Shown: one piece after another, positions 25,107-33,454 of the stretch
Layout: every line of letters begins with the position of its first letter
How positions within the stretch are numbered: the stretch's first letter is position 1
Origin: JAVJSD01 sp040219575
Lineage (GTDB): Bacteria > Planctomycetota > Planctomycetia > Pirellulales > Pirellulaceae
Length of the DNA stretch: 63,342 nucleotides
Assembly (NCBI GenBank): GCA_040219575.1
Contig: JAVJSD010000139.1
Location: 1-63,342 of the forward strand
Direction of reading: 5' to 3'
Made by a program: the position numbers and the translations under genes
The notes under the pieces: model-generated
What the model saw: only the letters and a program-made list of their open reading frames with translations
Told to the model about the DNA's origin: nothing
Database searches by the model: none

Positions 25107-27436
25107 CGGAGGGTCGTCGCGGGCGAGTCGTAAGCGTGAGCGGCGGGCGAAACCGCACGGGGAGAGACGACCGGCGCCGGGTAAGCCGGATAGGTGCTGC
25201 GGCCTGGTTCGCCCGACGACCGTCCGGCGGAAGGCGGATCGTTGGTCGTCGGAACGTATTGCGCAGGCGGAGCATAATGCCTTGCCGGGCCATACGGCGC
25301 CGCCGCGCTGTACACGGGAGCCGCCGACGGTCCGAATTGCGGCGCCGCCGTCGCCCCCCGCGACGCCTGGTCTGGCCGCGCGCCGGAACTGGCCCAAGCG
25401 GTCTGCACCTGATGCAGGTGCTCCAGCAGGATGCGGCGGACTTCCAGAATCGCCCGGGGATGGCGGTGGATGCTGGTATGGTCGGCGGGCACCTCGATCT
25501 GGCTGACGGCGTCCTCGACCTCGGCGCTCTCCAGCGGCACCACGCCGTCGCCTTCACCGGTCACGTAACCACCCAACCAGGCCGCGAATCCTTCGTCCGG
25601 CGCGCGACCCACCACGTTGTGATACGTCACCCACGGCGCCCGCCGCGCCTTCTGCATCACGGGGAACACCGGAGAGTCGGGCGCCAACGAATCGATGCTG
25701 GTCGTGATCGTCAGCAATTCGGTGTTGGTGAAGAAGTCGGGATTGTCTCCCACCACCTTCTGGCTGGTGTTGACCAACATCGAGGGCAATGTGAAGGCGG
25801 CGCGGCTGAACCAACGCGTGGCGCTGTTGGCGAAGTTGCTGCCCCCGTGCGGCGTGCCCAGTGTGATCACGCGTTTGACCGACTGGTTCGGGTGGAAGAA
25901 CAGCATCTTGGCCAGTCGTTGCCGCGTCTCCTCGTCGGCCTCGAGTTGCTCGAACGGTTTGTCGCTGACGATGTGCCAGAAATCCTGCCCGCTGTCGAGC
26001 GTCTGCATCCGCGACACCAGGCCGCCCATGCTATGCCCCACCAGCACGGTCTGGTCGAACGCCGCCGATTGCTGTTGCGGATCGAGCGTCCGCCGCGCTT
26101 CCGCCAGGTCCTCGCGCATCTGCAGCGCGCTGACCCAGAATGGCTGCCCCGTGGGATACAGATAGAACCAGAACTGGTAGTTCTTGCGAATCTCGGGCAT
26201 CGAACGCAAATCGTTGAACATCTCCATCCAGGTGACCGGACTCGACCACAGGCCGTGCACCATCACCACCGGAATCTTGTTCGGATCGTACGGCTCGAGC
26301 ATGTACAATCCGCGGATGTTGTCGGAGAAGTCGGCGTGCAGCAGGGCGAAGGTCGCCAGCACGTTGGTCCGCACCAGCGGGTCGTTCAGGTAATACGCCA
26401 GCGGCACGCTGAAATCGCTCTCCAGCGGCACGCGGCGATGCGCCACCTCGATGTCGGTCGCCACCAGCGGATCGCAAAGTTCGAGCGTGCAGAAGTGCGA
26501 CCGAACCCCGTCTTCGCCGCCCGGCGCCGCGCCGCGCGGGCGAACACGCAGGAAGGCCGTCACCGGGAACGTGAGGCCCTTGGGGTAATACTTCTCGGCG
26601 GGCGTCTCGCCGGGGTGCTGCTGGCGAATCGCCATCAGCGGCACACCGAGTCCATACGTGTGATGGTGGTTCTTCAGCCCATTGAGTTCGTAGTCCGAAA
26701 CGAACTCGAACCGCTCGAAGTCGTCGGCATGCCACGGGCCGCGGACCACGATGTTGATGTCGTACTGCTGACTGGCGGTGGCGACGGAGTGCGTCTTGCC
26801 CGGCTGAAGCTTGCCCTTCTTCTGCACGATCCGCAAAGCGCCCTCGAGCGCGCTGTTGTACAGATCGCACGACTGGCGGAAGTGGGGATCGAAGGGGTTG
26901 CGGTCCGCTTCGAACGCCGGATCGAACAGGTAGTAATACGCGTGAGCCACCGAGGCCGCGTACAGGTCGAGCGCCTCGTCGGAGCGGCCCATCATGTCTT
27001 CCCGCTTGGCGACGACGTAGGCGAGTTCGGCGTAGGTGTAGACCTTTTCGGCGGTGGGTTCGGCGGCGATGCTCTTCTGCAGGCCGACGAGCGCTTCCGA
27101 TGGCTTGCTCGCGAACTGCTTGTCCAGGTCGTAACGCCGTAGCAATTGGTTGGCCCGTTCGCTCGGCTGTGGTCCCTGGTTCGAGAGCAGGTTCAGCGGC
27201 CCCGCCAAGGGGTTCTTGGGCGTCTTACGGACGTTGACAAGTTCTTCGCTGCCAAAGCTGGCGATCTTGGCGACTTTGCGAACCCCGGCAAGATCGAAGG
27301 TGATGCAGCCCGGCACACAAGCCAGCAGCACCCAAGCCAGCAGCACCATGAGAGCGCAGGTTCGCACCGCCGCCGTTCTTCGCGGTGTGGCGATACGGCC
27401 CCTCGGCCGAGAGTCGCTGCGCAAGGTGCAGGTCAT
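25103..27436 (-). CDS. Large lipase-like alpha/beta hydrolase lipoprotein
   Basis: This protein of about 777 residues has an N-terminal signal sequence with a lipobox-like 'LLACVPGCITF', so it is probably a lipoprotein. The N-terminal half (to about 380) is helical, then beta-rich, and of unknown fold. The C-terminal half is an alpha/beta hydrolase of the PGAP1/lipase type: oxyanion 'IPVVMVHGLWSSPVTW', nucleophile elbow 'VLVGHSMGGLVS', 'RVITLGTPHGGSNFA', and a likely catalytic His in 'PADHTSIHRHPRA'. A Pro/Ala/Tyr-rich tail closes it. Substrate is unknown; an ester or lipid is likely. The ATG at 27436 is one of several possible starts. It is divergent from the sulfatase gene. Confidence 0.85.
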   Translation of the reverse strand: MTCTLRSDSRPRGRIATPRRTAAVRTCALMVLLAWVLLACVPGCITFDLAGVRKVAKIASFGSEELVNVRKTPKNPLAGPLNLLSNQGPQPSERANQLLRRYDLDKQFASKPSEALVGLQKSIAAEPTAEKVYTYAELAYVVAKREDMMGRSDEALDLYAASVAHAYYYLFDPAFEADRNPFDPHFRQSCDLYNSALEGALRIVQKKGKLQPGKTHSVATASQQYDINIVVRGPWHADDFERFEFVSDYELNGLKNHHHTYGLGVPLMAIRQQHPGETPAEKYYPKGLTFPVTAFLRVRPRGAAPGGEDGVRSHFCTLELCDPLVATDIEVAHRRVPLESDFSVPLAYYLNDPLVRTNVLATFALLHADFSDNIRGLYMLEPYDPNKIPVVMVHGLWSSPVTWMEMFNDLRSMPEIRKNYQFWFYLYPTGQPFWVSALQMREDLAEARRTLDPQQQSAAFDQTVLVGHSMGGLVSRMQTLDSGQDFWHIVSDKPFEQLEADEETRQRLAKMLFFHPNQSVKRVITLGTPHGGSNFANSATRWFSRAAFTLPSMLVNTSQKVVGDNPDFFTNTELLTITTSIDSLAPDSPVFPVMQKARRAPWVTYHNVVGRAPDEGFAAWLGGYVTGEGDGVVPLESAEVEDAVSQIEVPADHTSIHRHPRAILEVRRILLEHLHQVQTAWASSGARPDQASRGATAAPQFGPSAAPVYSAAAPYGPARHYAPPAQYVPTTNDPPSAGRSSGEPGRSTYPAYPAPVVSPRAVSPAAHAYDSPATTLR

Positions 27437-27581
27437 GGGAGAAGCTTGCTGAGCCCCGCGAAAAGACAAAACCGTCCTGACGCGGCGCCCTGATGCTGGA
27501 CGCCGCCGGAACGGGCTGCGCAGAATAGAGACGCATGGGGCATGCGTCAACGTCGATTTCCCCTTTCCCCAAGTGATCCAT

Positions 27582-28883
27582 ATGAGCCGTCCTTACCACT
27601 TTCCCCACCGTCGTTTCGCTTCGTTTCCGCCCTGCCTGGCGCTGCTGCTGGGAGCGGCGATCGTCGCCGGCCACGCCGCGCCCGCCCATGCCGCCGATCC
27701 GCCCAACGTGGTGATGATCATCTCCGACGACCAGGCCTGGACCGACTACAGCTTCATGGGCCACGAAGTGATTCAAACGCCGCGGCTCGACCGGCTCGCC
27801 CGCGAGAGCGCCACCTTCACCCGCGGCTACGTCCCCAGCAGCCTCTGCCGCCCCAGCCTGATGACGATGATCACGGGGCTGTACCCGCATCAAAACGGCA
27901 TCACCGGCAACGATCCGCCCAAGGGAACCGATCGCAACCTGATGCTCAAGCACGTCAAGGCGGCCGAGTGCCTGCCGGAACTCTTGGCGAAGAAAGGCTA
28001 CGTCAGCCTGCAGACCGGCAAGTGGTGGGAAGGCGCCCCGAGCCTGGGCGGATTCACCTCGGCCATGACGCACGGCGACACGTCGCGCGGCGGCCGGCAC
28101 GGCGACCTGGGCCTGAAGATCGGCCGCGAGGGAATGCAGCCCATCTACGACTTCATCGACGGCCGCGACGGCAAGCCGTTCTTGCTGTGGTACGCCCCCT
28201 TCCTGCCGCACACGCCGCACAATCCGCCCGAGCGGCTGTTCAACAAATACAAGGACAAGGTCGACTCGCCCCACGTGGCCCGCTACTACGCCATGTGCGA
28301 ATGGTTCGACGAGACCTGCGGCCAACTGCTCGACTACCTCGACGAGAAGAAGCTCAGCGACAACACGATCGTGCTGTACGTGACCGACAACGGCTGGATT
28401 CAAAACCCGCAAGGCCGCAACTACGCCCCCCGCAGCAAACGCTCGCAGTACGACGGCGGCCTGCGGACGCCGATCATGGTCCGCTGGCCCGGCAAGATCA
28501 AACCGGTGATGGACCGCCAGACGCTGGTCAGCAGTATCGATCTGGTCCCCACCATCCTGGCCGCCTGCGACGTCGAGTCGAAGACCGACCTGCCCGGGCT
28601 GAACCTGCTGCCGGTCTGCCAGGGCGAGGCCTCGCCGCGGGACACGATCTACGGCGAGATCCTGGAGCACGACGTGGCCGACATCGACGATCCCTCGGCC
28701 AGCCTGCAATGGCGGTGGTGCATCGAAGGCGACTGGAAGCTGATCGCGCCGCACGGCGGCGGCAAGGTCGAACTCTACAACCTCGCGAAAGATCCGCACG
28801 AAAAGAACAACCTCGCCGGCGAAATGCCCGACCTGGTCGCCCGCCTCACCAAGAAGCTCAACGCCTGGTGGACGCCAAAGTAG
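27582..28883 (+). CDS. Secreted sulfatase-family protein with altered CxPxR motif
   Basis: This 433-residue protein has a signal peptide ending near 'AHA-ADPP' (residue 37/38). Sulfatase motifs follow: metal-binding 'MIISDDQAWTD' (D49, D50), the activation site 'SLCRPSLMTMITGLYPHQ' and later 'LYVTDNGW' (D and N ligands) and a 'KWWEG' Lys region. Formylglycine-generating enzyme needs C/S-x-P-x-R; here the sequence is C89-R-P-S-L93, so Leu replaces the Arg. The Cys may still be modified, or the enzyme may be inactive or have another activity. ATG 27582 is preferred over a GTG three codons upstream. Planctomycetes carry many such genes for sulfated polysaccharides. Confidence 0.9.
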   Translation: MSRPYHFPHRRFASFPPCLALLLGAAIVAGHAAPAHAADPPNVVMIISDDQAWTDYSFMGHEVIQTPRLDRLARESATFTRGYVPSSLCRPSLMTMITGLYPHQNGITGNDPPKGTDRNLMLKHVKAAECLPELLAKKGYVSLQTGKWWEGAPSLGGFTSAMTHGDTSRGGRHGDLGLKIGREGMQPIYDFIDGRDGKPFLLWYAPFLPHTPHNPPERLFNKYKDKVDSPHVARYYAMCEWFDETCGQLLDYLDEKKLSDNTIVLYVTDNGWIQNPQGRNYAPRSKRSQYDGGLRTPIMVRWPGKIKPVMDRQTLVSSIDLVPTILAACDVESKTDLPGLNLLPVCQGEASPRDTIYGEILEHDVADIDDPSASLQWRWCIEGDWKLIAPHGGGKVELYNLAKDPHEKNNLAGEMPDLVARLTKKLNAWWTPK

Positions 28884-28889
28884 CTTTGG

Positions 28890-29115
28890 TAGGCCGGAAC
28901 AACCGAAGGGCGGTTCCGGCATTTCTCCAGCGACGCGCGAACGAACAACGCTCGTCACGCGGCAACGGTCGACAGCGCTCCTGCCGGAACTACAACCACA
29001 ACTCGACGACCGGAAGAGCGAACCGCTGATAGACGCTGAGTGAAACGCTAATAGGAAAGAACATCTTCCTTCTTTAGCGTCCAATCAGCGTTCATCAGCG
29101 GTTTCTTTGGAAGCG
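28890..29115. repeat. Long intergenic repeat, copy 1 (upstream of zinc-ribbon gene)
   Basis: The unit contains 'ccggaacaaccg..cggttccgg' hairpin sequence, then 'accgctgat' and, about 60 bp later, its inverse within 'ccaatcagcgttcatcagcg'. A second, directly oriented copy lies at 29896-30060. It fills most of the 316-bp gap after the sulfatase gene; the rest shows nothing. Confidence 0.75.
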
Positions 29116-29199
29116 TTGCCGTTCGCGGCCCACGCCAAAACTGCGCGGGGCTTGTTCCGGTCTGCACCGCCTTCAACGCACATGCCATCGGGGCGCACA

Positions 29200-29883
29200 A
29201 TGAACCATTATCAGCCCGAGATCATCTGGTATGCGTCGGATGCGTACGCGCGCCATCCACTGCGGTTTGTCGCGCCTCAAGACAAGGGTTCGCTGGCGCT
29301 TGAGCAAGGCAGGCTCACGTTTCATGGGCATCGTCGTACGCTGCACATGTACGAGATTCGCGACATCACGGTGACTTGGCAAGCTCCCGGTCTGCCTGGC
29401 TGGCTTTTCCTGGCGGCCGCGATCGCCTTCTTGGCATTCGTGCGCGGCGCCAGCCCACTGGTACTCTGCCTAGCGGCGGCCAGTGGCGTGACGGTTGGAT
29501 ACGCCATCGCGTACAGCACGAAGTGGGTGCGGATCACTTTTCGAGACGACGATGGAAACGAAAGCGTGGCGTGGTTCGCCGACGGCAGCGGTTTGGGGTG
29601 GGGTGGAATCCTGGGCGGCACTTCCCGGCTCTACGAACTGCTTCACAGCCTTGCGAACGAAATGGAAAGCACCGGTGAATATTCGGAAGCCAAGGCGGCG
29701 CAACTCCCCAAGAGATTGCCAGTTCCGTCCGACGTTCGGCCTTATGAGGGCATGGTGCTTGGGGCGACACCCCGTCTGCGGCAGCCGCGGGAGCCCAAAC
29801 CGGAAACCTGCCCGTGGTGCGAAGCCTGGGTGACGCCCGACGAAGACGGCGGCTGCCCCGAATGCAACCGGCTGATCACTTGA
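29200..29883 (+). CDS. Membrane protein with C-terminal zinc ribbon
   Basis: I do not recognise the family. The 227-residue protein has an N-terminal beta-rich part that resembles a PH-like lipid-binding fold ('GSLALEQGRLTFHGHRRTLHMYEI'), two adjacent membrane segments at about residues 68-105 and a second cytoplasmic beta part ('WVRITFRDDDGNESVAWF'). The C-terminus has a zinc ribbon, 'CPWC' and 'CPEC'. ATG 29200 is preferred; ATG at 29182 is also in frame. It sits alone between two direct copies of an intergenic repeat, so it could be moved or deleted by recombination between them. Confidence 0.75.
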   Translation: MNHYQPEIIWYASDAYARHPLRFVAPQDKGSLALEQGRLTFHGHRRTLHMYEIRDITVTWQAPGLPGWLFLAAAIAFLAFVRGASPLVLCLAAASGVTVGYAIAYSTKWVRITFRDDDGNESVAWFADGSGLGWGGILGGTSRLYELLHSLANEMESTGEYSEAKAAQLPKRLPVPSDVRPYEGMVLGATPRLRQPREPKPETCPWCEAWVTPDEDGGCPECNRLIT

Positions 29884-29895
29884 ACGAAGGGAATT

Positions 29896-30060
29896 GGACC
29901 GGAACAATCGCGGGGCGGTTCCGGCGGGAAAGCGAATTCGACGACCGGAAAAGCCAACCGCTGATGAAACGCAAATGAAAATCAACATCTTTCTTCATTA
30001 GCGTCCAATCAGCGTTCATCAGCGGTTCCTTCCGAAGCGTCGCCGGAACGCCCTGCGGTT
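29896..30060. repeat. Long intergenic repeat, copy 2 (downstream of zinc-ribbon gene)
   Basis: This directly repeats the unit at 28890-29115, with the same order of modules: 'ccggaacaatcg..cggttccgg', 'cgacgaccggaa', 'accgctgat' and 'gcgtccaatcagcgttcat'. The copies differ mainly by small indels in the middle. Confidence 0.75.
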
Positions 30061-30073
30061 GTCCGGCCCACAA

Positions 30074-30487
30074 CTACTGGGTGCGGCTGCCTTGCTGGCG
30101 GAGGAAGGCGGCGATGTCGGGCAGCGGCGTGCCGGGGCCGAAGACCTGCACCACGCCCATCTCCAACAATTGCGGAATGTCGTCCTCGGGGATGATGCCC
30201 CCGACCAGCACGCCGACGTGCCCCAAGCCGCGCGATCTCAGTTCGTCGAGGATCCGCGGCACGAGCGTCATGTGCGCCCCGCTGAGGAGGCTCAGGCCCA
30301 GGTAGTCGGCGTCTTCGTCGGCCACCGTGCGGGCGACTGCCTCCGGCGTCTGCCACAGGCCCGAGTAGATCACGTGGAAGCCCGCGTCGCGCAGCCCCCG
30401 GGCGACCACCTTGATGCCGCGGTCGTGGCCGTCGAGACCGACTTTGGCCAGCACGATGCGCAGGGGATAGGTTGCAGATTCTGTCAT
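30074..30487 (-). CDS. mcmA2: Methylmalonyl-CoA mutase small subunit, cobalamin-binding domain
   Basis: This 137-residue B12-binding subunit has the cobalt-ligand motif 'KVGLDGHDRG' (DxHxxG with the lower-ligand His), 'SGLWQTPEAVA', 'LGLSLLSGAHM' and 'VGGIIPEDD', all conserved in the adenosylcobalamin domain of methylmalonyl-CoA mutase. It lies 44 bp after the catalytic subunit gene, as in organisms with a split mutase. Together they interconvert (R)-methylmalonyl-CoA and succinyl-CoA in propionate and branched-chain amino-acid breakdown. No MeaB chaperone gene is in the window. Confidence 0.95.
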   Translation of the reverse strand: MTESATYPLRIVLAKVGLDGHDRGIKVVARGLRDAGFHVIYSGLWQTPEAVARTVADEDADYLGLSLLSGAHMTLVPRILDELRSRGLGHVGVLVGGIIPEDDIPQLLEMGVVQVFGPGTPLPDIAAFLRQQGSRTQ

Positions 30488-30505
30488 CTATATCTTCGCT
30501 CCCCG

Positions 30506-30527
30506 ACGACGGACGTCGACGTCCGTC
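30506..30527. repeat. 22-bp perfect palindrome between mutase subunit genes
   Basis: The palindrome is centred on TCGA within 'gacggacgtcgacgtccgtc', in the gap between the two mutase genes, 4 bp beyond the stop codon of the large subunit. A related CG-rich string follows the aminotransferase stop at 34799. It could fold as an mRNA hairpin and set the subunit ratio. Confidence 0.6.
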
Positions 30528-30531
30528 GGAC

Positions 30532-32112
30532 TTAGGTCACCGCCGCCTCGTACCTTCCAAACACCTCGGCCAGCGCCGCCATCGCCTCGCCGACGGTCAC
30601 CCGGGCGTGGGCGACTTCCATCAGGGCCGGCATCAGGTTGCCGTCGCCTTCGGCGGCGCGGCGGAGCGCGTCGAGCGTGCGGCCGACCTGATCGTTGTCT
30701 CGCTGCAGTTTCAGTTTCCGCAGTCGCTCGATCTGCTCCTGCTCGACGGCCGCATCGACGGTGAGCAGTTCGATCGGCTTCTGCTCCGCCTGCTGAAACG
30801 CGTTCACGCCGACGATCAACTTCCGTTCGGCGTCGAGTTGGCGCTGGTAGGCGAAGGCGGCGTCGGCGATCTCGCGGCGGAAGAAACCGCGCTCCAGCGC
30901 CTCAAGCATGCCGCCCAGTGATTCGATCTGCTCGAAGTACCGCTCCGCCTCGGCCGCCATCTGCTCGGTCAGCGACTCGACGAAGTAGCTGCCGCCAAGC
31001 GGATCGACCGTGTTGGTCACGCCCGTCTCGTGGGCCAGCACCTTCTGCGTCAGCACCGCCAGCATGGCGGCGTGCTCCGAGGGAAGCGCCAGCGTTTCGT
31101 CCATGCTGTTGGTGTGCAGCGACTGGCAACCGCCCAGCACCGCCGCCAGCGCCTGGTACGCCACGCGGACGAGGTTCAACTCGGGCAGCTTGTCCTGCAA
31201 CGTGCAGCCGGCCGTCTGGGCGTGGAACCGCAGTTTCCAGGAGGCTTCGTTCGCGGCGCCGTAATGATCGCGCAGGCGATGGGCCCACACGGTCCGCGCG
31301 GCGCGGTACTTGGCCACTTCCTCGAACAGGTCGTTGTGGGCGTTGAAGAAGAAGCTCAGCCGCGGGGCGAAGTCGTCGATCGCCAGGCCGCGCTCCAGCG
31401 TCTTGTCGATGTAGTGCAGACCGTCGGCCAGCGTGAAGGCGAGCTCCTGCGCGGCGGTCGAGCCGGCCTCGCGAATGTGGTAGCCGCTGATCGAAACGGG
31501 ATACCACTGCGGCACGTGCCGCGTGCAGTATTCGATCACGTCGACCACCAGGCGGACGTGCGGCTCCGGCGGGAAGACGAACTCGTTCTGGGCGTGGAAC
31601 TCCTTGAGGATATCGTTCTGAATGGTGCCCCGCAGTGCGGCGACGTCGAAGCCGCGCTCCCCGGCGGCCGCCAGGTAGAACGCCATCAACACGGCGGCGG
31701 GGGCGTTGATCGTCATCGAGACCGACAGCTGGCCGATGTCGATGTCGTCGTACAGCGTCAGCATGTCGTCGATCGTGTCGACGGCGACGCCCAAGCGTCC
31801 GACTTCGCCGAGGCTGCGGGGGTTGTCGCTGTCGAGACCCATCAGCGTCGGCAGGTCGAAGGCGGTGCTCAGTCCGGTCTGCCCCTTCTCGACCAGAAAC
31901 TTGAACCGCTCGTTCGTCTGTCGGGCCGTGCCGAAGCCGGCGAACTGCCGCATCGTCCACAGGCGGCCGCGGTACATCGTCTCGTGAATGCCGCGCGTAT
32001 ACGGAAACTCCCCCGGCAGCCCGGGAGGCGCGCCGGCGTCGCTGGCCGTATACAGCGCCTCGATCGGCCGACCGGAGACGGTGGTGGGGTTGTTGTTTTG
32101 AACTTGCGACAT
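30532..32112 (-). CDS. mcmA1: Methylmalonyl-CoA mutase large (catalytic) subunit
   Basis: This 526-residue subunit is a complete mutase barrel: 'YTRGIHETMYRGRLWTMRQFAG', 'GLSTAFDLPTLMGLDSDNP', 'MTINAPAAVLMAFY', 'GTIQNDILKEF', 'ISGYHIREAGSTAAQELAF' and 'QSLHTNSMDETLALPSE'. The length matches catalytic subunits of split mutases such as the archaeal type, and the B12 domain is the next gene. The ATG at 32112 fits the family start; an upstream extension in frame is not supported. The ending adjoins a short palindrome. No cobalamin riboswitch is seen upstream. Confidence 0.96.
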   Translation of the reverse strand: MSQVQNNNPTTVSGRPIEALYTASDAGAPPGLPGEFPYTRGIHETMYRGRLWTMRQFAGFGTARQTNERFKFLVEKGQTGLSTAFDLPTLMGLDSDNPRSLGEVGRLGVAVDTIDDMLTLYDDIDIGQLSVSMTINAPAAVLMAFYLAAAGERGFDVAALRGTIQNDILKEFHAQNEFVFPPEPHVRLVVDVIEYCTRHVPQWYPVSISGYHIREAGSTAAQELAFTLADGLHYIDKTLERGLAIDDFAPRLSFFFNAHNDLFEEVAKYRAARTVWAHRLRDHYGAANEASWKLRFHAQTAGCTLQDKLPELNLVRVAYQALAAVLGGCQSLHTNSMDETLALPSEHAAMLAVLTQKVLAHETGVTNTVDPLGGSYFVESLTEQMAAEAERYFEQIESLGGMLEALERGFFRREIADAAFAYQRQLDAERKLIVGVNAFQQAEQKPIELLTVDAAVEQEQIERLRKLKLQRDNDQVGRTLDALRRAAEGDGNLMPALMEVAHARVTVGEAMAALAEVFGRYEAAVT

Positions 32113-32149
32113 TTTGGATAACGACGACGTGGTAGGAAAGGAAAACCGG

Positions 32150-32275
32150 GTTGGGTGAGTAGGTGAGTAGGTAATTCGTCGGAAACTCAACACTTACTCA
32201 CGTACTCACTAGGCGACGACAAGTCGTCGGCTTGGAGCGGTGATGCGGTTTCTACTCACCACTCACCACTCACTT
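32150..32275. repeat. Simple-sequence inverted repeat (GTGAGTAG / CTACTCAC)
   Basis: One arm has 'gtgagtaggtgagtag' near 32155-32170. The other has 'ctactcaccactcaccactc' near 32252-32272. The second arm, read on the minus strand, begins at the TGA stop codon of the DUF1338 gene. The two arms could pair over the 157-bp gap. Confidence 0.75.
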
Positions 32276-33223
32276 GATTCTGGTCATCTCAAACAACTGC
32301 GTGGCCTGCGGCCCCAGGAAGCCTTCAAACCTCTGCTTCTCGCCGGTCTCCGGATCGACGATCTGGCCGCGCTCGGCGAGTTCGAAATAGGCGTAGGTCC
32401 AGGGCATCGTCGCCGCCTGGCCTTCCTGCTGGATATCGACGTCGATCTTCACCGCCTCGGTGGCGCTTTGGCGGAGTTTCGATCCGCGGTCGCCTTCGAT
32501 CTCGGCCTTCATCGGCACGCCGGCCTGCTTCAGCGCGGCGATCGTCTTTTCGATATCGCCCAGCTTCGGCACGCCGTGCGAGTTGATCAGCGATGTGAAG
32601 TGGTTCACGTTGTAGCCGTGCACCAGCACCCAGGCGGCGTACTGGCTTGCCGCGCCGACCGCCTCGACGCTCTCCTGCTCGGGCGCGGACCAGGGAAGTT
32701 CGTGGAACTGCCGCACCACGCGGTCCATGAGATCGCGGTGATTGCCGCCTTCCCGCAACGTCGCCAACTGGGACAGCGCGTCGGCGTCGATCGGTTCGCG
32801 ATGACCGACGACGACCGCCTCGATCTCCCGACGCACGTCGTCGGCCAGCTCCCACGTCTGCAACTCCGAGATGAACAACTTCGGCAATTCCGCACGGGGA
32901 TGCTGGAAGTGCACGGCGGCCAGATGTTTGTCCGGAAAGTGATAGCAACCCGCCGGCCGGTAGCCGAGCGCCTCGAAGATTCGCGAGACCGAGGCGATGC
33001 CCAGCTGCGGCTGCTGGCAGGCGAACGTGCGAAAGGCGATGTGGTCGTTCACGAACGTCGCGCCGCAATCGGCCACTACTTGTTCGTAGTCGCGCACGTA
33101 CGACACGCGCTGGCGATAGCGATCCCACAGCAGATCGAACAGCTCGGCCAGAAACGCCTCCTGCGCTCCGCGCGGCTCGATGGCGCGATGCGGTCCCGTG
33201 ATCTGCTGGGAAGTTCTGCTCAT
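32270..33223 (-). CDS. hglS: DUF1338 family protein, HglS-like 2-oxoadipate dioxygenase/decarboxylase
   Basis: The 317-residue protein matches DUF1338, the VOC-like metalloenzyme family that includes HglS/YdcJ, which converts 2-oxoadipate to D-2-hydroxyglutarate in lysine breakdown. Visible metal-site motifs are 'FVNDHIAFRTF' (first His), 'YNVNHFTSLINSHGV' (second His) and 'YAYFELAERG' (Glu). The ATG at 33223 is chosen because family members start shortly before 'FLAELFDLLW'. Its neighbour, divergent by 231 bp, is a class III aminotransferase that could supply 2-oxo acids. HglS substrate specificity is inferred from the family, not shown. Confidence 0.88.
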   Translation of the reverse strand: MSRTSQQITGPHRAIEPRGAQEAFLAELFDLLWDRYRQRVSYVRDYEQVVADCGATFVNDHIAFRTFACQQPQLGIASVSRIFEALGYRPAGCYHFPDKHLAAVHFQHPRAELPKLFISELQTWELADDVRREIEAVVVGHREPIDADALSQLATLREGGNHRDLMDRVVRQFHELPWSAPEQESVEAVGAASQYAAWVLVHGYNVNHFTSLINSHGVPKLGDIEKTIAALKQAGVPMKAEIEGDRGSKLRQSATEAVKIDVDIQQEGQAATMPWTYAYFELAERGQIVDPETGEKQRFEGFLGPQATQLFEMTRIK

Positions 33224-33374
33224 GCCTGGGTCTCGCAAGGGAGGGAAAGGAACATCGCCTAAATCCATGCCGCAGTTGGAGAAACGGCGGCCCCGCCGAC
33301 TCCCGGCCGGGCCGTCGATCATTCCCCAATTGGAATTGTACCGTAAGATTCAAGTGGGCCATTGGCTTCTTACC

Positions 33375-33443
33375 GTAGGATAGGCTTCCAGCCTGTCCGA
33401 ACCATCTTTCGAGCCGCCCGAACAGGCTGGAAGCCTGTCCTAC
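33375..33443. repeat. Leader hairpin repeat ending 11 bp before the aminotransferase start
   Basis: Two 22-bp arms ('gtaggataggcttccagcct' type) differ at one position and enclose 25 bp. The right arm ends at the 'aggag' Shine-Dalgarno of the downstream gene. The same family lies at 35851-35954 and 57885-57907, again just before start codons. Confidence 0.85.
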
Positions 33444-33454
33444 AGGAGCGACGC

